Of a stretch of DNA of 64,000 bases, positions 1-8,290 are shown piece after piece. The notes under the pieces were generated by a model. The model was not told the origin of the DNA. It saw only the letters and a list, made by a program, of their open reading frames with translations, and searched no databases. This stretch comes from CAWALV01 sp963782965 (GTDB lineage: Bacteria; Actinomycetota; Actinomycetes; Acidothermales; Acidothermaceae), in assembly GCA_963782965.1 (NCBI GenBank), contig CAWALV010000006.1:1798001-1862000 (forward strand). Direction: 5' to 3'. Position 1 is the stretch's first letter. Each line of letters begins with the position of its first letter. The position numbers and the translations under genes were made by a program.

Positions 1-67
1 TTGCGCTCATGGGACTCGCCGACGTCTTGTTCGAGTGATGGCGCGAGCGAGGCGCCCGAGCACACGC

Positions 68-1045
68 TCAGTCGTCGAGGCGAGCCGGCAGGCCGAAGAG
101 CGGAAACAGCCTTGCGGTACCGAGGAAGAAGGTGAACTCGCCGATCTTGCCATCGTGAAGCTGCAGCACCTGCAACGCCCACGGCGTGTACCCGCCCTCG
201 GGGTCGGGCTTGTATTGCCCGTACGCCGGTAGGCCGTTGGCGTCGAGGGTGGGGATCACCCGCGAGCCGCGGCAACCGATGCCCGGGCCCAGCCACCAGG
301 TGAAGATGTCGTCGCGGCCGGTCAGCCACAGGTCGAAAGGTGGCATCGACTGGATCGCGTCTTCGTGGATGAGCGCGGTCAACGCCTCGATGTCGTAGGC
401 CTCGAACGCCTTCACGTAACGCGCCAGCAATTCGCGATCGGACGCCGACAGTGTGGTGGACGGCGAGCCGGTGACCCTACGTTCTTCGAGCGTGGCCCGG
501 GCTCGTTGCAGCGCGCTGTTGACGGAGGCGACCGTGGTCTGGAGCAGGTCGGCGACCTCGCTCGCCTTCCACTGCAAGACCTCGCACAAGATCAGGGCGG
601 CCCGCTGACGAGGCGGCAGGTGTTGCAGGGCAGCGACGAAGGCGAGCCGGACGCTGTCGCGGGTGACGGCGGCCAGGGCCGGGTCGGTATCGGGGACGAC
701 GAGAGCGTCGGGCACCGGCTCGAGCCACGTCGTTTCCGGCAACGCGTTGAGGTTGGCCGCGACAGGCTCACGCGCCGGGCCGAGATCCATCGGCCGGGCG
801 CGCCGCTCGCTGCTGCGAAGCATGTCGAGGCAGACGTTCGTGGCGATGCGATACAGCCAGGATCGAAGCGACGAGCGGCCCTCGAACGCGTCGTAGCCGC
901 GCCAGGCCCGGATGAAGCTTTCCTGCACCGCATCGTCGGCGTCGAACGGCGAAGCGAGCATCCGATAACAGAACGCTCGAAGCTCGGTTCGGTGCTGCTC
1001 GAGACGGAGTTCCAGCTCTTCCGGCATGGCGGTGGGTGTGCTCAC
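68..1045 (-). CDS. ECF RNA polymerase sigma factor with C-terminal SnoaL-like domain (SigG/ECF41-like)
   Basis: The 325-residue product has an N-terminal sigma-70 region 2 (about residues 15-85, with FCYRML, DADDAVQESFIRAWR and RSWLYRIATNVCLDMLR). Region 4 follows at about 130-190 (LPPRQRAALILCEV and an HTH that selects promoter DNA). A C-terminal 120-residue SnoaL/NTF2-like domain contains a DLWLTGRDDI segment. This layout is that of the SigG (SigX5) type, where the appended domain is thought to tune polymerase binding; that regulatory role is family knowledge, not visible here. No anti-sigma gene lies beside it, as expected for self-regulated ECF41-like factors. The gene is transcribed away from the xylanase to its right, with 44 bp between its start and the xylanase stop. 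Target promoters are unknown. Confidence 0.88.
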   Translation of the reverse strand: MSTPTAMPEELELRLEQHRTELRAFCYRMLASPFDADDAVQESFIRAWRGYDAFEGRSSLRSWLYRIATNVCLDMLRSSERRARPMDLGPAREPVAANLNALPETTWLEPVPDALVVPDTDPALAAVTRDSVRLAFVAALQHLPPRQRAALILCEVLQWKASEVADLLQTTVASVNSALQRARATLEERRVTGSPSTTLSASDRELLARYVKAFEAYDIEALTALIHEDAIQSMPPFDLWLTGRDDIFTWWLGPGIGCRGSRVIPTLDANGLPAYGQYKPDPEGGYTPWALQVLQLHDGKIGEFTFFLGTARLFPLFGLPARLDD

Positions 1046-1089
1046 CGGGCCATGCTACGACCTGGCGGTGACGCCGCGCCGAGCGCGAG

Positions 1090-2421
1090 TCAGCTCTCGA
1101 GCGTGACGCCGAGATCACACGCTCCCGCCGTATCGAGGGTGATGGTTGTAGTCGCAGTCGCGGTGGAAACCGTGTAATCGCCGAGGAATCCGCTGACCTG
1201 CACGCGCCCGGCGTCGTCCGTCATGAAGGTCGTGGGCGCCAACCACCACTCGCCTTTGACCAAATCGCGGAGGGCGTCGAACGCCGGCTTGGGCGTGCCA
1301 TCGGCGCGCACAAACCCGACCGGCGCCCCGAGCCACGCGCCGATGTCGCTGAGCCCCCAATAGGTGATGGCCTCGACGGCGGGGTGCGAGACGAGCGTGC
1401 GGTAGTGGCGCACCATCTCATCGGCCTGCCGCGCCTCTCCGTCAGGTGTCGAGGGCCACTCGGGAATCTGGTAGTCGTTGAGGTCGACGATGTCGGCGGG
1501 CATCAGGTGACCGGAGAGCAGGGTGCTCTCGGTGAAGTGGATCGGTAGGTCGTAACGCGCGAACCGCTCCAACGTCTCCAGCGTCTTATCCTCGCCCCAG
1601 TAACCCTGGTGCATGTGACTTTGCAGGCCGATCGCGTCGATCGCGATGCCCGCCTCGAGACACCCCTCGATGAGGCACTCGAACGCCGTCGACATGTCGA
1701 AGTCGTTGAGCAGCAAGGTGGCCCGCGGATTCGCGGCCCGCGCCTCGTCGAAGACCGTGCGGATCGTCGCGATGCGGCCAATCTCACGACACACGCGAGT
1801 GAGGCCGTTGTCGTACTTGTCGAACACCGGCATGATGACGACTTCGTTGATGACGTCCCACATGTCGATGACACCGGCGAAATCGGTGACGTCACGCTTG
1901 ATCCGGCCCCGCTGCGCTTCCACGACCTCGTCGACCGACAACGGCAACAGCCAGTCCGGAGCCAGCGTGTGCCAGGCGAGGGGGTGACCCTTGACGACGG
2001 CACCACGCGCAGCGAACCACTCTGCGGCGCGCATGATCCGCCTGGTGTCGGGCTTGCCGCGCTCCGGCTCGTAACCGGCCCAATAGAACGGCAACGTCGC
2101 GAAATTGAACAGCTCGAACCATTGGGCGGCCAGCTTCTCGAGGTCGTCGAGGCTGGCGTCGTCCGACCACTGAGCCGACTCGGGCACGCCCTGGGCGGTG
2201 CGCTCCTGGTTGGCCAGCGGGATGAACTCGAAGCCGATGCACCCGAACAAGAACTTGTGCTGCCGCTGGGCGACGGTGACCTCGGCGTTGGCCAGTGGGC
2301 GGCCACCTGGTGCCGTGACGGTCACGGTCGCGTCGGCGATCCGGTGGCGCATCGCCGGGTCTACCGCAAACGAACGGTTGGCGATCACCGAGCCGCGCGT
2401 GCGGCCAGTTGCGTCGGGCAT
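1090..2421 (-). CDS. Glycoside hydrolase family 10 endo-1,4-beta-xylanase
   Basis: The predicted enzyme cleaves internal beta-1,4 bonds of xylan with retention. The GH10 signatures are present: GHPLAWHTLAPDW (about 145-157), acid/base Glu193 in WDVINE and nucleophile Glu298 in IHFTEST. An N-terminal beta-rich segment of about 55 residues precedes the barrel, and a short beta-rich tail follows. No signal peptide is visible, which is unusual for a xylanase and suggests an intracellular or non-classically released enzyme. The ORF is open further upstream, but the ATG at 2421 is preceded by AGAAGGGG at good spacing and begins where GH10-like sequence starts. The 274 bp between this start and the divergent gene at 2696 should hold promoters for both. 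Confidence 0.85.
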   Translation of the reverse strand: MPDATGRTRGSVIANRSFAVDPAMRHRIADATVTVTAPGGRPLANAEVTVAQRQHKFLFGCIGFEFIPLANQERTAQGVPESAQWSDDASLDDLEKLAAQWFELFNFATLPFYWAGYEPERGKPDTRRIMRAAEWFAARGAVVKGHPLAWHTLAPDWLLPLSVDEVVEAQRGRIKRDVTDFAGVIDMWDVINEVVIMPVFDKYDNGLTRVCREIGRIATIRTVFDEARAANPRATLLLNDFDMSTAFECLIEGCLEAGIAIDAIGLQSHMHQGYWGEDKTLETLERFARYDLPIHFTESTLLSGHLMPADIVDLNDYQIPEWPSTPDGEARQADEMVRHYRTLVSHPAVEAITYWGLSDIGAWLGAPVGFVRADGTPKPAFDALRDLVKGEWWLAPTTFMTDDAGRVQVSGFLGDYTVSTATATTTITLDTAGACDLGVTLES

Positions 2422-2695
2422 TCGTTGGCCCCTTCTGCGAAGGACGTGCCGTCCGTGGAAGGCGAGCGCTCCCCTGCCATCTAACTGCCTCCTGAGGAAC
2501 CGGGCCGAACGTGCGAGCCGAGTTCCCCGAATTTCGGCCGCCGCCCGCCGGCCCGCCGCCACCCAGTGAACCGTCGTTACGCTAAGTGAGTGATTCGTCA
2601 CCCACCGCTGTAACGCTGTGGCGCTCGCGAACGCTCCTGGGTGCAGAGACCCGCCGACCCCGGCTGACTGCCTGCCGTCACCCGAAGGAGCACCC

Positions 2696-3307
2696 GTGAT
2701 CAAGATCGCCGCCCTGGCCGCCGCGAACGCCAAGATGGCCGCGGCGGCGGCCGCCGTCGTCGTGGTAGGTGGCGCGGGTACCGCCGCGACCGTCTACACC
2801 GTCTCGGCCGACACCTCGCAGACCACCACCACGCTCACCAGCTCCTCAACGAGCGACTCCAGCTCCCCGGCGTCCGGCGACTCGAGTTCTGCCGCTTCGA
2901 GCGACTCCAGCTCCCCGGCGTCCGGCGACTCGTCCTCCCCGGCCGGAAGCGACTCGCCCGCCGCGTCGCCAACCGCCTACGTCCTGCCCAGCTGCACCCC
3001 CGGCGAGAACCACGGCCAGTACGTGTCGGGCGTGGCGAAGGACGCACCGAAGGGCAAGGACGGCGAGCACGGCAAGTGGGTGTCCGAGGCCGCGCACAGC
3101 GACTGCGGCAAGCCCTCGGCGACCCCGGAAGCGAGTGAATCACCCGAGCCGTCGAAGAGCCCGGAGCCGAGCAAGTCAGACGACGCCGACGCCGACGAGA
3201 CCGGCCGCGCCGAAGGCGCAGGCAGCCATTCCGCAACCTCCGGCGACGCGGCGCAACACGGCCCCGACAAGAACCACGACCGGGGCCACAGCCAGGGCCA
3301 TCGCTGA
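2696..3307 (+). CDS. Secreted or membrane-anchored Ser/Pro/Asp-rich protein of unknown function
   Basis: I do not recognise this 203-residue protein. It opens with a cytoplasmic KIAALAAANAKMA segment and a hydrophobic stretch (about residues 14-30) that can act as a signal anchor. A low-complexity Ser/Asp/Pro region follows with near-repeats of SSSPASGDSS. A short ordered block comes next (GENHGQYVSGVAKDAPKGKD, then GKWVSEAAHSDCGKP, two Cys in the mature part), and the tail is acidic and His-rich. The GTG start is chosen because GAAGGAG lies 5 nt upstream; the ORF is open further 5' but without a better site. The low-complexity part is encoded by degenerate short DNA repeats. The product probably lies outside the membrane. 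Confidence 0.72.
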   Translation: MIKIAALAAANAKMAAAAAAVVVVGGAGTAATVYTVSADTSQTTTTLTSSSTSDSSSPASGDSSSAASSDSSSPASGDSSSPAGSDSPAASPTAYVLPSCTPGENHGQYVSGVAKDAPKGKDGEHGKWVSEAAHSDCGKPSATPEASESPEPSKSPEPSKSDDADADETGRAEGAGSHSATSGDAAQHGPDKNHDRGHSQGHR

Positions 3308-3340
3308 GACCGCCACGACCACCGAGACCAAGGAGCAGCC

Positions 3341-3790
3341 ATGTTCGACATGTTCGATTCGATCGCGCAGGGCGCCGGTGGGTCGGCGGCGCTTCGGCAC
3401 CCAGGTCGGCGCGCCGGTGCATGGCAGATAATCCGCGACGATCACCAGCAGGGCGGTCGCGTCGATGATGAGAACGTCGCGAAGGTGATGGTCCTGCCGC
3501 TCGACCAGAACTCCGCCACCCGTCGGCAGACGATGGACCAAGCCGGTGCCTTCACACTGAACCGCACCGAGTCCGCGCCGTTTCGGCCCGTGGTCAACGG
3601 GCTGCGGATGGTTCTGCCGGTCGACGGCGACAGCATCGTCGAGCACCCGACGCGAGTCTCGTTGACCTGCCACGTCGTACCGCTCGCACCCGAGACCGGC
3701 CTGGACGACGCCGGGCCGGCGGCTTCCGACCAGCGGCAGGAACCGGTCTGGCTGCTGAAGGCGTCCGACAAGCCACGCGGGGTGGCGTAA
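3341..3790 (+). CDS. Hypothetical protein, possibly a gene remnant
   Basis: This 149-codon ORF has a strong ribosome binding site (AAGGAG, 5 nt before ATG) and follows the preceding gene by 33 bp, so translation is likely to start. The product has no signal peptide, membrane segment or family I recognise. The first dozen residues (MFDMFDSIAQG) look like a normal protein start, but the rest is Arg/Pro/Asp-rich and resembles translated non-coding sequence. The opposite strand also has long open frames here, all Arg-rich and without convincing starts. It may be a truncated gene joined to unrelated sequence. Confidence is low. Confidence 0.35.
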   Translation: MFDMFDSIAQGAGGSAALRHPGRRAGAWQIIRDDHQQGGRVDDENVAKVMVLPLDQNSATRRQTMDQAGAFTLNRTESAPFRPVVNGLRMVLPVDGDSIVEHPTRVSLTCHVVPLAPETGLDDAGPAASDQRQEPVWLLKASDKPRGVA

Positions 3791-3853
3791 CCACCCTTCC
3801 GGGCGGCGGGTCGCCCCAGGCAACCGCACCGGCGGTTTCGGCGTCCAACGCAC

Positions 3854-4921
3854 ATGGACGACGAGCTCTCTCCCGCATCCCCGGCTGGTGATCCTCCCGC
3901 TCGGCCACGGCGCCGCCGTGCCGTCACGGCGGCGATCGCAGCGGCCGTGGCGGTGTGCGCGGTCGTGGTCGGCGTGAAGCTGGTCTCCTCCAGCGGGCAC
4001 CCGGACGCACCGGCCAATGGAGCTTTGGTTGCCCCGGCGTCCTCCGGCCCTGCCGCCCCGCCGGCTTCGGCGTCCGTGCTGGCGCGTTCCGGCTGTTCCG
4101 GCTACGGGCTGAGCGGCCCGGTGAACCCGGCCGGTTCTTCGCCGACAACTTCACAGACGCCACAGCGGATCGCGCTTGGCAAAGGCGACCGGATTGCCGA
4201 CGCGATCCAGTGCCGGTTCGAGATGCGGACGTATCCCGGCGACGGTGAGTGGCAGGTGGTCGTCACTGACCACATCACCAGCGGTCTCGCCGCATTGACG
4301 GCGGCCTACCAGCTGCCACCCGGCACTGCGAAAGCACAGGCCTGCACCTTGGAACTCGACACGGACCCGCCGATCGTCGTCGAGCTCGCCGATGGCCGCG
4401 TCGTCCTACCGATTGCGCCGCGCGATTCGTGCAACCACGTCAGGCGGGAACTGCTCGACGCCATCGGGCAACTCAGCGGCACCGACGTGGCGACCCAGAA
4501 ACTGGAGCAACTTCGGTCTGACGGACAGGTGACCAGCGGGTGCAGCCAAGTTGGATGGAAGGACATGCTGGAGATCGCCGACCAGCAATCCCAAGGCAGC
4601 GCGGTCGAGCTGATGGCAGACACGTACCGCGTCTGCCGCTACGGGCCACCCAAGGGCCAGATCGTCACCTGGGTCGGCGGCGGGGGCACGGTGACCAAGG
4701 AGGCGTTGTCGGGTGCTCTTGCCACCCGCACCCCGACGACCGGGTGCGATCGGACGGCCAGCGGCGTCCTGGTGATCGAAGCGGTGTCGTCAGGCCAGCA
4801 GGTCGGCGGCCAGTACTTTCAGGTCGAGGTGGGCGGCTGCAACCGCCTGTGGGACGGCGAGCACATCATCGGAGCCATCCCGAGCACCGCGGTCGACACC
4901 CTGGTCAGCGCCGCGGGCTGA
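3854..4921 (+). CDS. Single-pass membrane protein with large extracytoplasmic domain, unknown function
   Basis: The 355-residue product has a short cytoplasmic N-terminus ending in RPRRRR, one transmembrane helix (about 24-44), a Ser/Ala/Pro linker and a 270-residue extracytoplasmic domain. That domain contains several Cys (CSGYG, QCRFEM, QACTLEL, DSCNHVRR, SGCSQVG, YRVCRYG, GGCNRLW), suggesting disulfides. The N-in layout resembles membrane-anchored sensors, but no sigma factor or kinase is adjacent. No family is recognised. The gene stops 6 bp before the stop of the convergent TetR gene. Confidence 0.75.
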   Translation: MDDELSPASPAGDPPARPRRRRAVTAAIAAAVAVCAVVVGVKLVSSSGHPDAPANGALVAPASSGPAAPPASASVLARSGCSGYGLSGPVNPAGSSPTTSQTPQRIALGKGDRIADAIQCRFEMRTYPGDGEWQVVVTDHITSGLAALTAAYQLPPGTAKAQACTLELDTDPPIVVELADGRVVLPIAPRDSCNHVRRELLDAIGQLSGTDVATQKLEQLRSDGQVTSGCSQVGWKDMLEIADQQSQGSAVELMADTYRVCRYGPPKGQIVTWVGGGGTVTKEALSGALATRTPTTGCDRTASGVLVIEAVSSGQQVGGQYFQVEVGGCNRLWDGEHIIGAIPSTAVDTLVSAAG

Positions 4922-4927
4922 CGGCCA

Positions 4928-5488
4928 TCAGTGCGCCGCGTCGGCGCGGTAGCGCAAACCGTCGACCAGGAGCTGCGAGACACGGCATGCCTGGTCTTGC
5001 CAGCTAGGGCCCTCTGCCATCAGGCACACCCCGCTCAATGCGCGCAACACGTCGGCCGGTTCGACGTCGTCGCGGATGGCACCGGACGCCGCCGCGGCCT
5101 CGATCAGCATTCGCATGCTTTTGTTCATGGTGTCGTGGCTGTAGGCGAAGAGGTCGGAGTCGGCGGCGACCACCGACTTGAGGTGGCTCGCCAGGCCCTT
5201 CTTGGTCGCCACGTACGACACGAAGCGTCGCATCCACTGCTCCAACGCCTCGTCGGGCGGCAGGGTCTGCATCAACTCCAGCGCGGCATCGCGGAGCTGG
5301 TCGATGTTGCGGCGGAAAACCGCTTCCATCAACGCGTCGCGGTTGGGAAAGTGTCGGTACAACGTGCCGACCCCGACGCCGGCGGTGCGGGCGATGTCCT
5401 CCAGCGACGCGTCGACGCCGTGCTTGGCGAACGCATCGGCAGCGACCTCCAGCAACCGGTCCCGGTTGCGGCAAGCGTCGGCGCGCAT
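4928..5488 (-). CDS. TetR/AcrR-family transcriptional repressor, likely regulator of the divergent efflux pump
   Basis: The 186-residue product has a TetR N-terminal HTH (LLEVAADAFAKHGVDASLED, then TAGVGVGTLYRHFPNRDALM) and a helical C-terminal domain of about 130 residues that would bind an inducer. The start at 5488 is preferred because GGGAGG lies 9 nt upstream; the ATG nine codons earlier has no such site. It is transcribed away from the DHA2 transporter, and the shared intergenic region contains a perfect inverted repeat. The arrangement is typical of TetR repressors that control a neighbouring drug exporter and themselves. Confidence 0.88.
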   Translation of the reverse strand: MRADACRNRDRLLEVAADAFAKHGVDASLEDIARTAGVGVGTLYRHFPNRDALMEAVFRRNIDQLRDAALELMQTLPPDEALEQWMRRFVSYVATKKGLASHLKSVVAADSDLFAYSHDTMNKSMRMLIEAAAASGAIRDDVEPADVLRALSGVCLMAEGPSWQDQACRVSQLLVDGLRYRADAAH

Positions 5489-5531
5489 CGGTTCGGACCT
5501 CCCATGGAATATCACTTGCTAAGCGGAGGTT

Positions 5532-5555
5532 GCCTCCGGTAATGTAACCGGAGGC
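5532..5555. promoter_or_regulatory. Candidate TetR operator (9-bp perfect inverted repeat)
   Basis: GCCTCCGGT and ACCGGAGGC flank a 6-bp spacer (AATGTA), giving an exact 24-bp palindrome between the divergent TetR and MFS genes. Degenerate half-sites continue on both sides (GGAGG at about 5525 and TTCCGG at about 5560), so dimers could occupy overlapping positions. It lies 44 bp from the TetR start and 175 bp from the pump start. Confidence 0.75.
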
Positions 5556-5729
5556 TGCTTCCGGTAGTTGCCATAGTAGCGACTCGGTGGCCACCGCGCA
5601 GCAGCCGAGCAGAACCGCCGCCCTCACCGGTCGGGCCAGTGCACGGGCACCGACCGGGTCACCCACCGCTTCGAACGTCAACCCTGTCCGAACGGCTCTG
5701 CCGTGCACTCCTACCCGGAGATCACTCCC

Positions 5730-7241
5730 ATGACTGTTTCCAATCTCGACCTCCGACCGGCTGCGGCCGGCACCGGTCGCCGCGACCACCGCTGGCTAGC
5801 CCTGGCGGTGATCGGCGCAGCACAACTCATGATCATTCTCGACACATCGGTCGTGAACATCGCGCTGCCCCACGCTCAGCTGGCGTTGCACATCAGCGAC
5901 GCCGACCGGCAGTGGGCGCTAACCGCGTACACCCTGACCTTCGGCGGCTTGCTGCTTCTCGGCGGGCGGATCGCCGACTACCTCGGCCGCAAGCGCACCT
6001 TCCTGATCGGCCTCGCAGGTTTCGCCGCCGCCTCCGCACTCGGCGGTGCGGCCCAGTCCGCCGCGTGGCTCTTCGGTGCTCGCGCGGTGCAGGGAGTCTT
6101 CGCCGCCGTCCTGGCTCCCGCCGTCCTGTCGCTGATCACGACGACGTTCACCCAACCCCGGGAACGCGCGAAGGCGTTCGCCGTCTACGGCGCGATCTCG
6201 GGCACCGGCGCCGCGATCGGCCTGATCGCCGGCGGCGCGCTGACCGAGTACCTCAGCTGGCGCTGGACGCTTCTCATCAACACCCCGATCGCCCTGCTCG
6301 TCGCGGCCGCGGCGATCCCGCTGGTCCGCGAAAGCCGCACCGAAGGGCCACGTCACTACGACCTTTTCGGCGCGCTGATGGCGACGGCTGGTCTCGCGTT
6401 GCTCGTCTACGGCTTCAGCACCGCATCGATCCACGGCTGGACGGCGACGTCGACGCTCGGGCCGATCGCCGCCGCGATCGTGCTGCTCGCAGGATTCGTG
6501 ACACGCGAGAGCAAGGTCACCAACCCGCTGTTGCCGTTGCGCATCTTCCTCGATCGCACCCGTGGTGCTGCGTATCTGTCGTTCTTCCTCACCACGCTCG
6601 CGCTGTTCGGCGTCTTCTTGTTCCTCACGTACTACTTCCAAGGAATCCTCGGCTACAGCGCATTGAAGGCGGGTGTGGCATTCCTGCCGTTCCCGCTGGG
6701 TGTCATCACGTCCTCGACCATCGCATCGAAGACGTTGCCGCGCTTCGGTCCTCGAGCGCTTGCGACGACCGGATTGCTGCTCGCCGCGGGGGGCATGGCC
6801 TGGTTGACTCAGCTCCCGCCGCACAGCGCGTACCTCACCCACGTGGTGCCGGCAATGCTGCTGATCAGCCTCGGCATGGGTCACGTGTTCGTGCCGCTGT
6901 CCTCGACCGCGTTGCTCGGCGTGCCGAACCGCGACGCGGGCGTTGCCAGCGCCCTCGTCAACACCATGCAGCAAGTTGGCGGCTCGCTCGGGCTCGCGTT
7001 CCTGAACACCGTCGCCACGACCGCGACCGCGCACTACGCGGCCGGCCACGGCGGCGGTTCGGCCGCGGCCACGGTTCACGGCTTCACGACCGCGTTCACC
7101 GTCGGCGTCGTCAGCTTGCTGGCCGCTGCGACGGTGGTCGTCTCGCTCGTCCGCAAGCCGAAGGACGCGGACACGAACGACGATCCCGACACCGCCGGCG
7201 CCTACCCTCACGACGAGGTCGCCCAACCGATAGCCGTGTAG
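5730..7241 (+). CDS. MFS drug efflux transporter, DHA2 (EmrB/QacA) family
   Basis: A 503-residue membrane protein with about 14 hydrophobic segments, the number typical of DHA2 drug:H+ antiporters. Motif C-like and motif A-like sequences are present: LDTSVVNIALP in TM1, GGRIADYLGRKRTF in the loop after TM2, and GAISGTGAAIGLIAGGALTE in TM5. The C-terminal tail is short, polar and acidic. The ATG at 5730 follows CGGAG at 9 nt; a GTG nine codons upstream lacks an SD. It faces a TetR gene and is probably repressed by it. The substrate cannot be told from sequence. Confidence 0.88.
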   Translation: MTVSNLDLRPAAAGTGRRDHRWLALAVIGAAQLMIILDTSVVNIALPHAQLALHISDADRQWALTAYTLTFGGLLLLGGRIADYLGRKRTFLIGLAGFAAASALGGAAQSAAWLFGARAVQGVFAAVLAPAVLSLITTTFTQPRERAKAFAVYGAISGTGAAIGLIAGGALTEYLSWRWTLLINTPIALLVAAAAIPLVRESRTEGPRHYDLFGALMATAGLALLVYGFSTASIHGWTATSTLGPIAAAIVLLAGFVTRESKVTNPLLPLRIFLDRTRGAAYLSFFLTTLALFGVFLFLTYYFQGILGYSALKAGVAFLPFPLGVITSSTIASKTLPRFGPRALATTGLLLAAGGMAWLTQLPPHSAYLTHVVPAMLLISLGMGHVFVPLSSTALLGVPNRDAGVASALVNTMQQVGGSLGLAFLNTVATTATAHYAAGHGGGSAAATVHGFTTAFTVGVVSLLAAATVVVSLVRKPKDADTNDDPDTAGAYPHDEVAQPIAV

Positions 7242-7340
7242 GAGCACCACCGCCGCCGCCGACCACCTCCTTGACTCACCCGGGCCGTCTCACCGGAAGT
7301 GCGAGACTGGCAGCTACCGGGGAGTCAGGGAGGTGTTCGG

Positions 7341-7673
7341 TTGTCCGCGGGCGCAGTTGCCGGCGTGGCCATCGTTCTCGTCGCCCTCGTCGCGGTCGTG
7401 GCAGGCGCGCGAGCCCTCGGCCGAAGAACGACGTTCGTGGTCGCCGATTACCAACTCAACGGCCGGATCGTCGTCCGATGCCGCGACGGGCACCTGTTCA
7501 CGACGATCTGGGTTCCGGGCGTGTCGTTGAAGGCCGTCCGCCTGGGAACCGTACGTTTTCAGCGCTGTCCGGTCGGCAACCACGTAACCTTCGTGGCACC
7601 CGTCCGCGTGTCGAATCTGACGGGCAGCGAACGCCGCTTCGCCTCGTTGCACGACGACGGCACCGTTGTCTGA
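7341..7673 (+). CDS. Small conserved actinobacterial membrane protein, unknown function
   Basis: A protein of about 110 residues with one N-terminal transmembrane helix (AVAGVAIVLVALVAVVAGAR) and a conserved-looking soluble part containing VVRCRDGHLFTTIWVPG and RFQRCPVGNHVTFV. The two Cys and two His in these segments could hold a metal. The block resembles a short family widespread in actinobacteria with no assigned role, from memory rather than a search. The TTG at 7341 is chosen because AGGGAGG lies 7 nt upstream; a GTG at 7299 is the alternative. Confidence 0.65.
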   Translation: MSAGAVAGVAIVLVALVAVVAGARALGRRTTFVVADYQLNGRIVVRCRDGHLFTTIWVPGVSLKAVRLGTVRFQRCPVGNHVTFVAPVRVSNLTGSERRFASLHDDGTVV

Positions 7674-7771
7674 GCAATTTCGAGCCGCTTGGAGCCCCTG
7701 ATCACGCGCGACCTCGCTATTTCTGCCCCGACCCAGTGCACGTCGTGCACCGCAGCCGCGTCTCTACTCAC

Positions 7772-8290
7772 GTGACCTTCGAAGAGTTCGTCGCCACGAG
7801 GCTGGCCGGCTTGCTGCGACACGCCGTCGTCCTCACCGGCGATCGCGAGCTCGCACAAGACGTCGTCCAGGAGGTGCTGGCGCGGACTCAGGTCAGGTGG
7901 CGGCGAATCTCGCGCACCGACTCACCCGACGCGTACGTGCGTCGGATGGTGGTGAACGAGTACCTCTCCTGGCGGCGAAGCTGGGCGGTCCGCAACATTC
8001 GGGCCGTCGGCGAGCATCTCGACACGATCGGCGACGCACGAGTCGTGGGCCGCGACTACGCCCAGGACGTCGTCGAAGCTGACGAGCTCTGGGCGCGGCT
8101 AGCGAGATTGCCACGCAAGCAGCGTGCGGTGCTCGTGCTGCGTTATTACGAGCAGTTGGACGACGCGGCAATCTCCGACCTCCTGGACTGCGCACCTGCA
8201 ACGGTGCGCAGCAACGCTTCGAAGGCACTGAAGACCCTGCGACTGACCTCGGAGAGGCAGTCCCTCGTGCACGAGAAGGAGCTGACATGA
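7772..8290 (+). CDS. SigE-family (ECF) RNA polymerase sigma factor
   Basis: The product (about 172 residues) has sigma region 2 (FEEFVATRLAGLLRHAVVLTGD, AQDVVQEVLARTQ, DAYVRRMVVNEYLSWRR) and region 4 (LARLPRKQRAVLVLRYYEQ, ISDLLDCAPATVRSNASKAL), the pattern of the actinobacterial SigE family. The start is uncertain: GTG at 7772, 7745 and 7736 are all in frame and none has a clear SD, so leaderless translation is possible; 7772 matches the usual family N-terminus. The stop overlaps the next start by 4 bp (ATGA), so it is translationally coupled to a membrane protein that may be its sensor or antagonist. Confidence 0.85.
   Translation: MTFEEFVATRLAGLLRHAVVLTGDRELAQDVVQEVLARTQVRWRRISRTDSPDAYVRRMVVNEYLSWRRSWAVRNIRAVGEHLDTIGDARVVGRDYAQDVVEADELWARLARLPRKQRAVLVLRYYEQLDDAAISDLLDCAPATVRSNASKALKTLRLTSERQSLVHEKELT

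Noticed and set aside
365..1177. Long plus-strand open frame opposite the first sigma factor
   Set aside because: Arg/Gly-rich, no family match, fully antisense to a clear sigma factor gene.
3176..4000. Minus-strand frame covering 3341-3790
   Set aside because: No SD, Arg-rich, overlaps genes with better start signals on the plus strand.
5919..7250. 443-codon minus-strand frame opposite the DHA2 pump
   Set aside because: Very Arg/Gly/Asp-rich with no recognisable domain; typical antisense shadow in high-GC DNA.
5639..7771. Long plus-strand frame running through the MFS gene into the sigma gene
   Set aside because: Only its last 170 codons are sigma sequence; the rest is an Arg/Pro-rich shadow of the MFS transporter.
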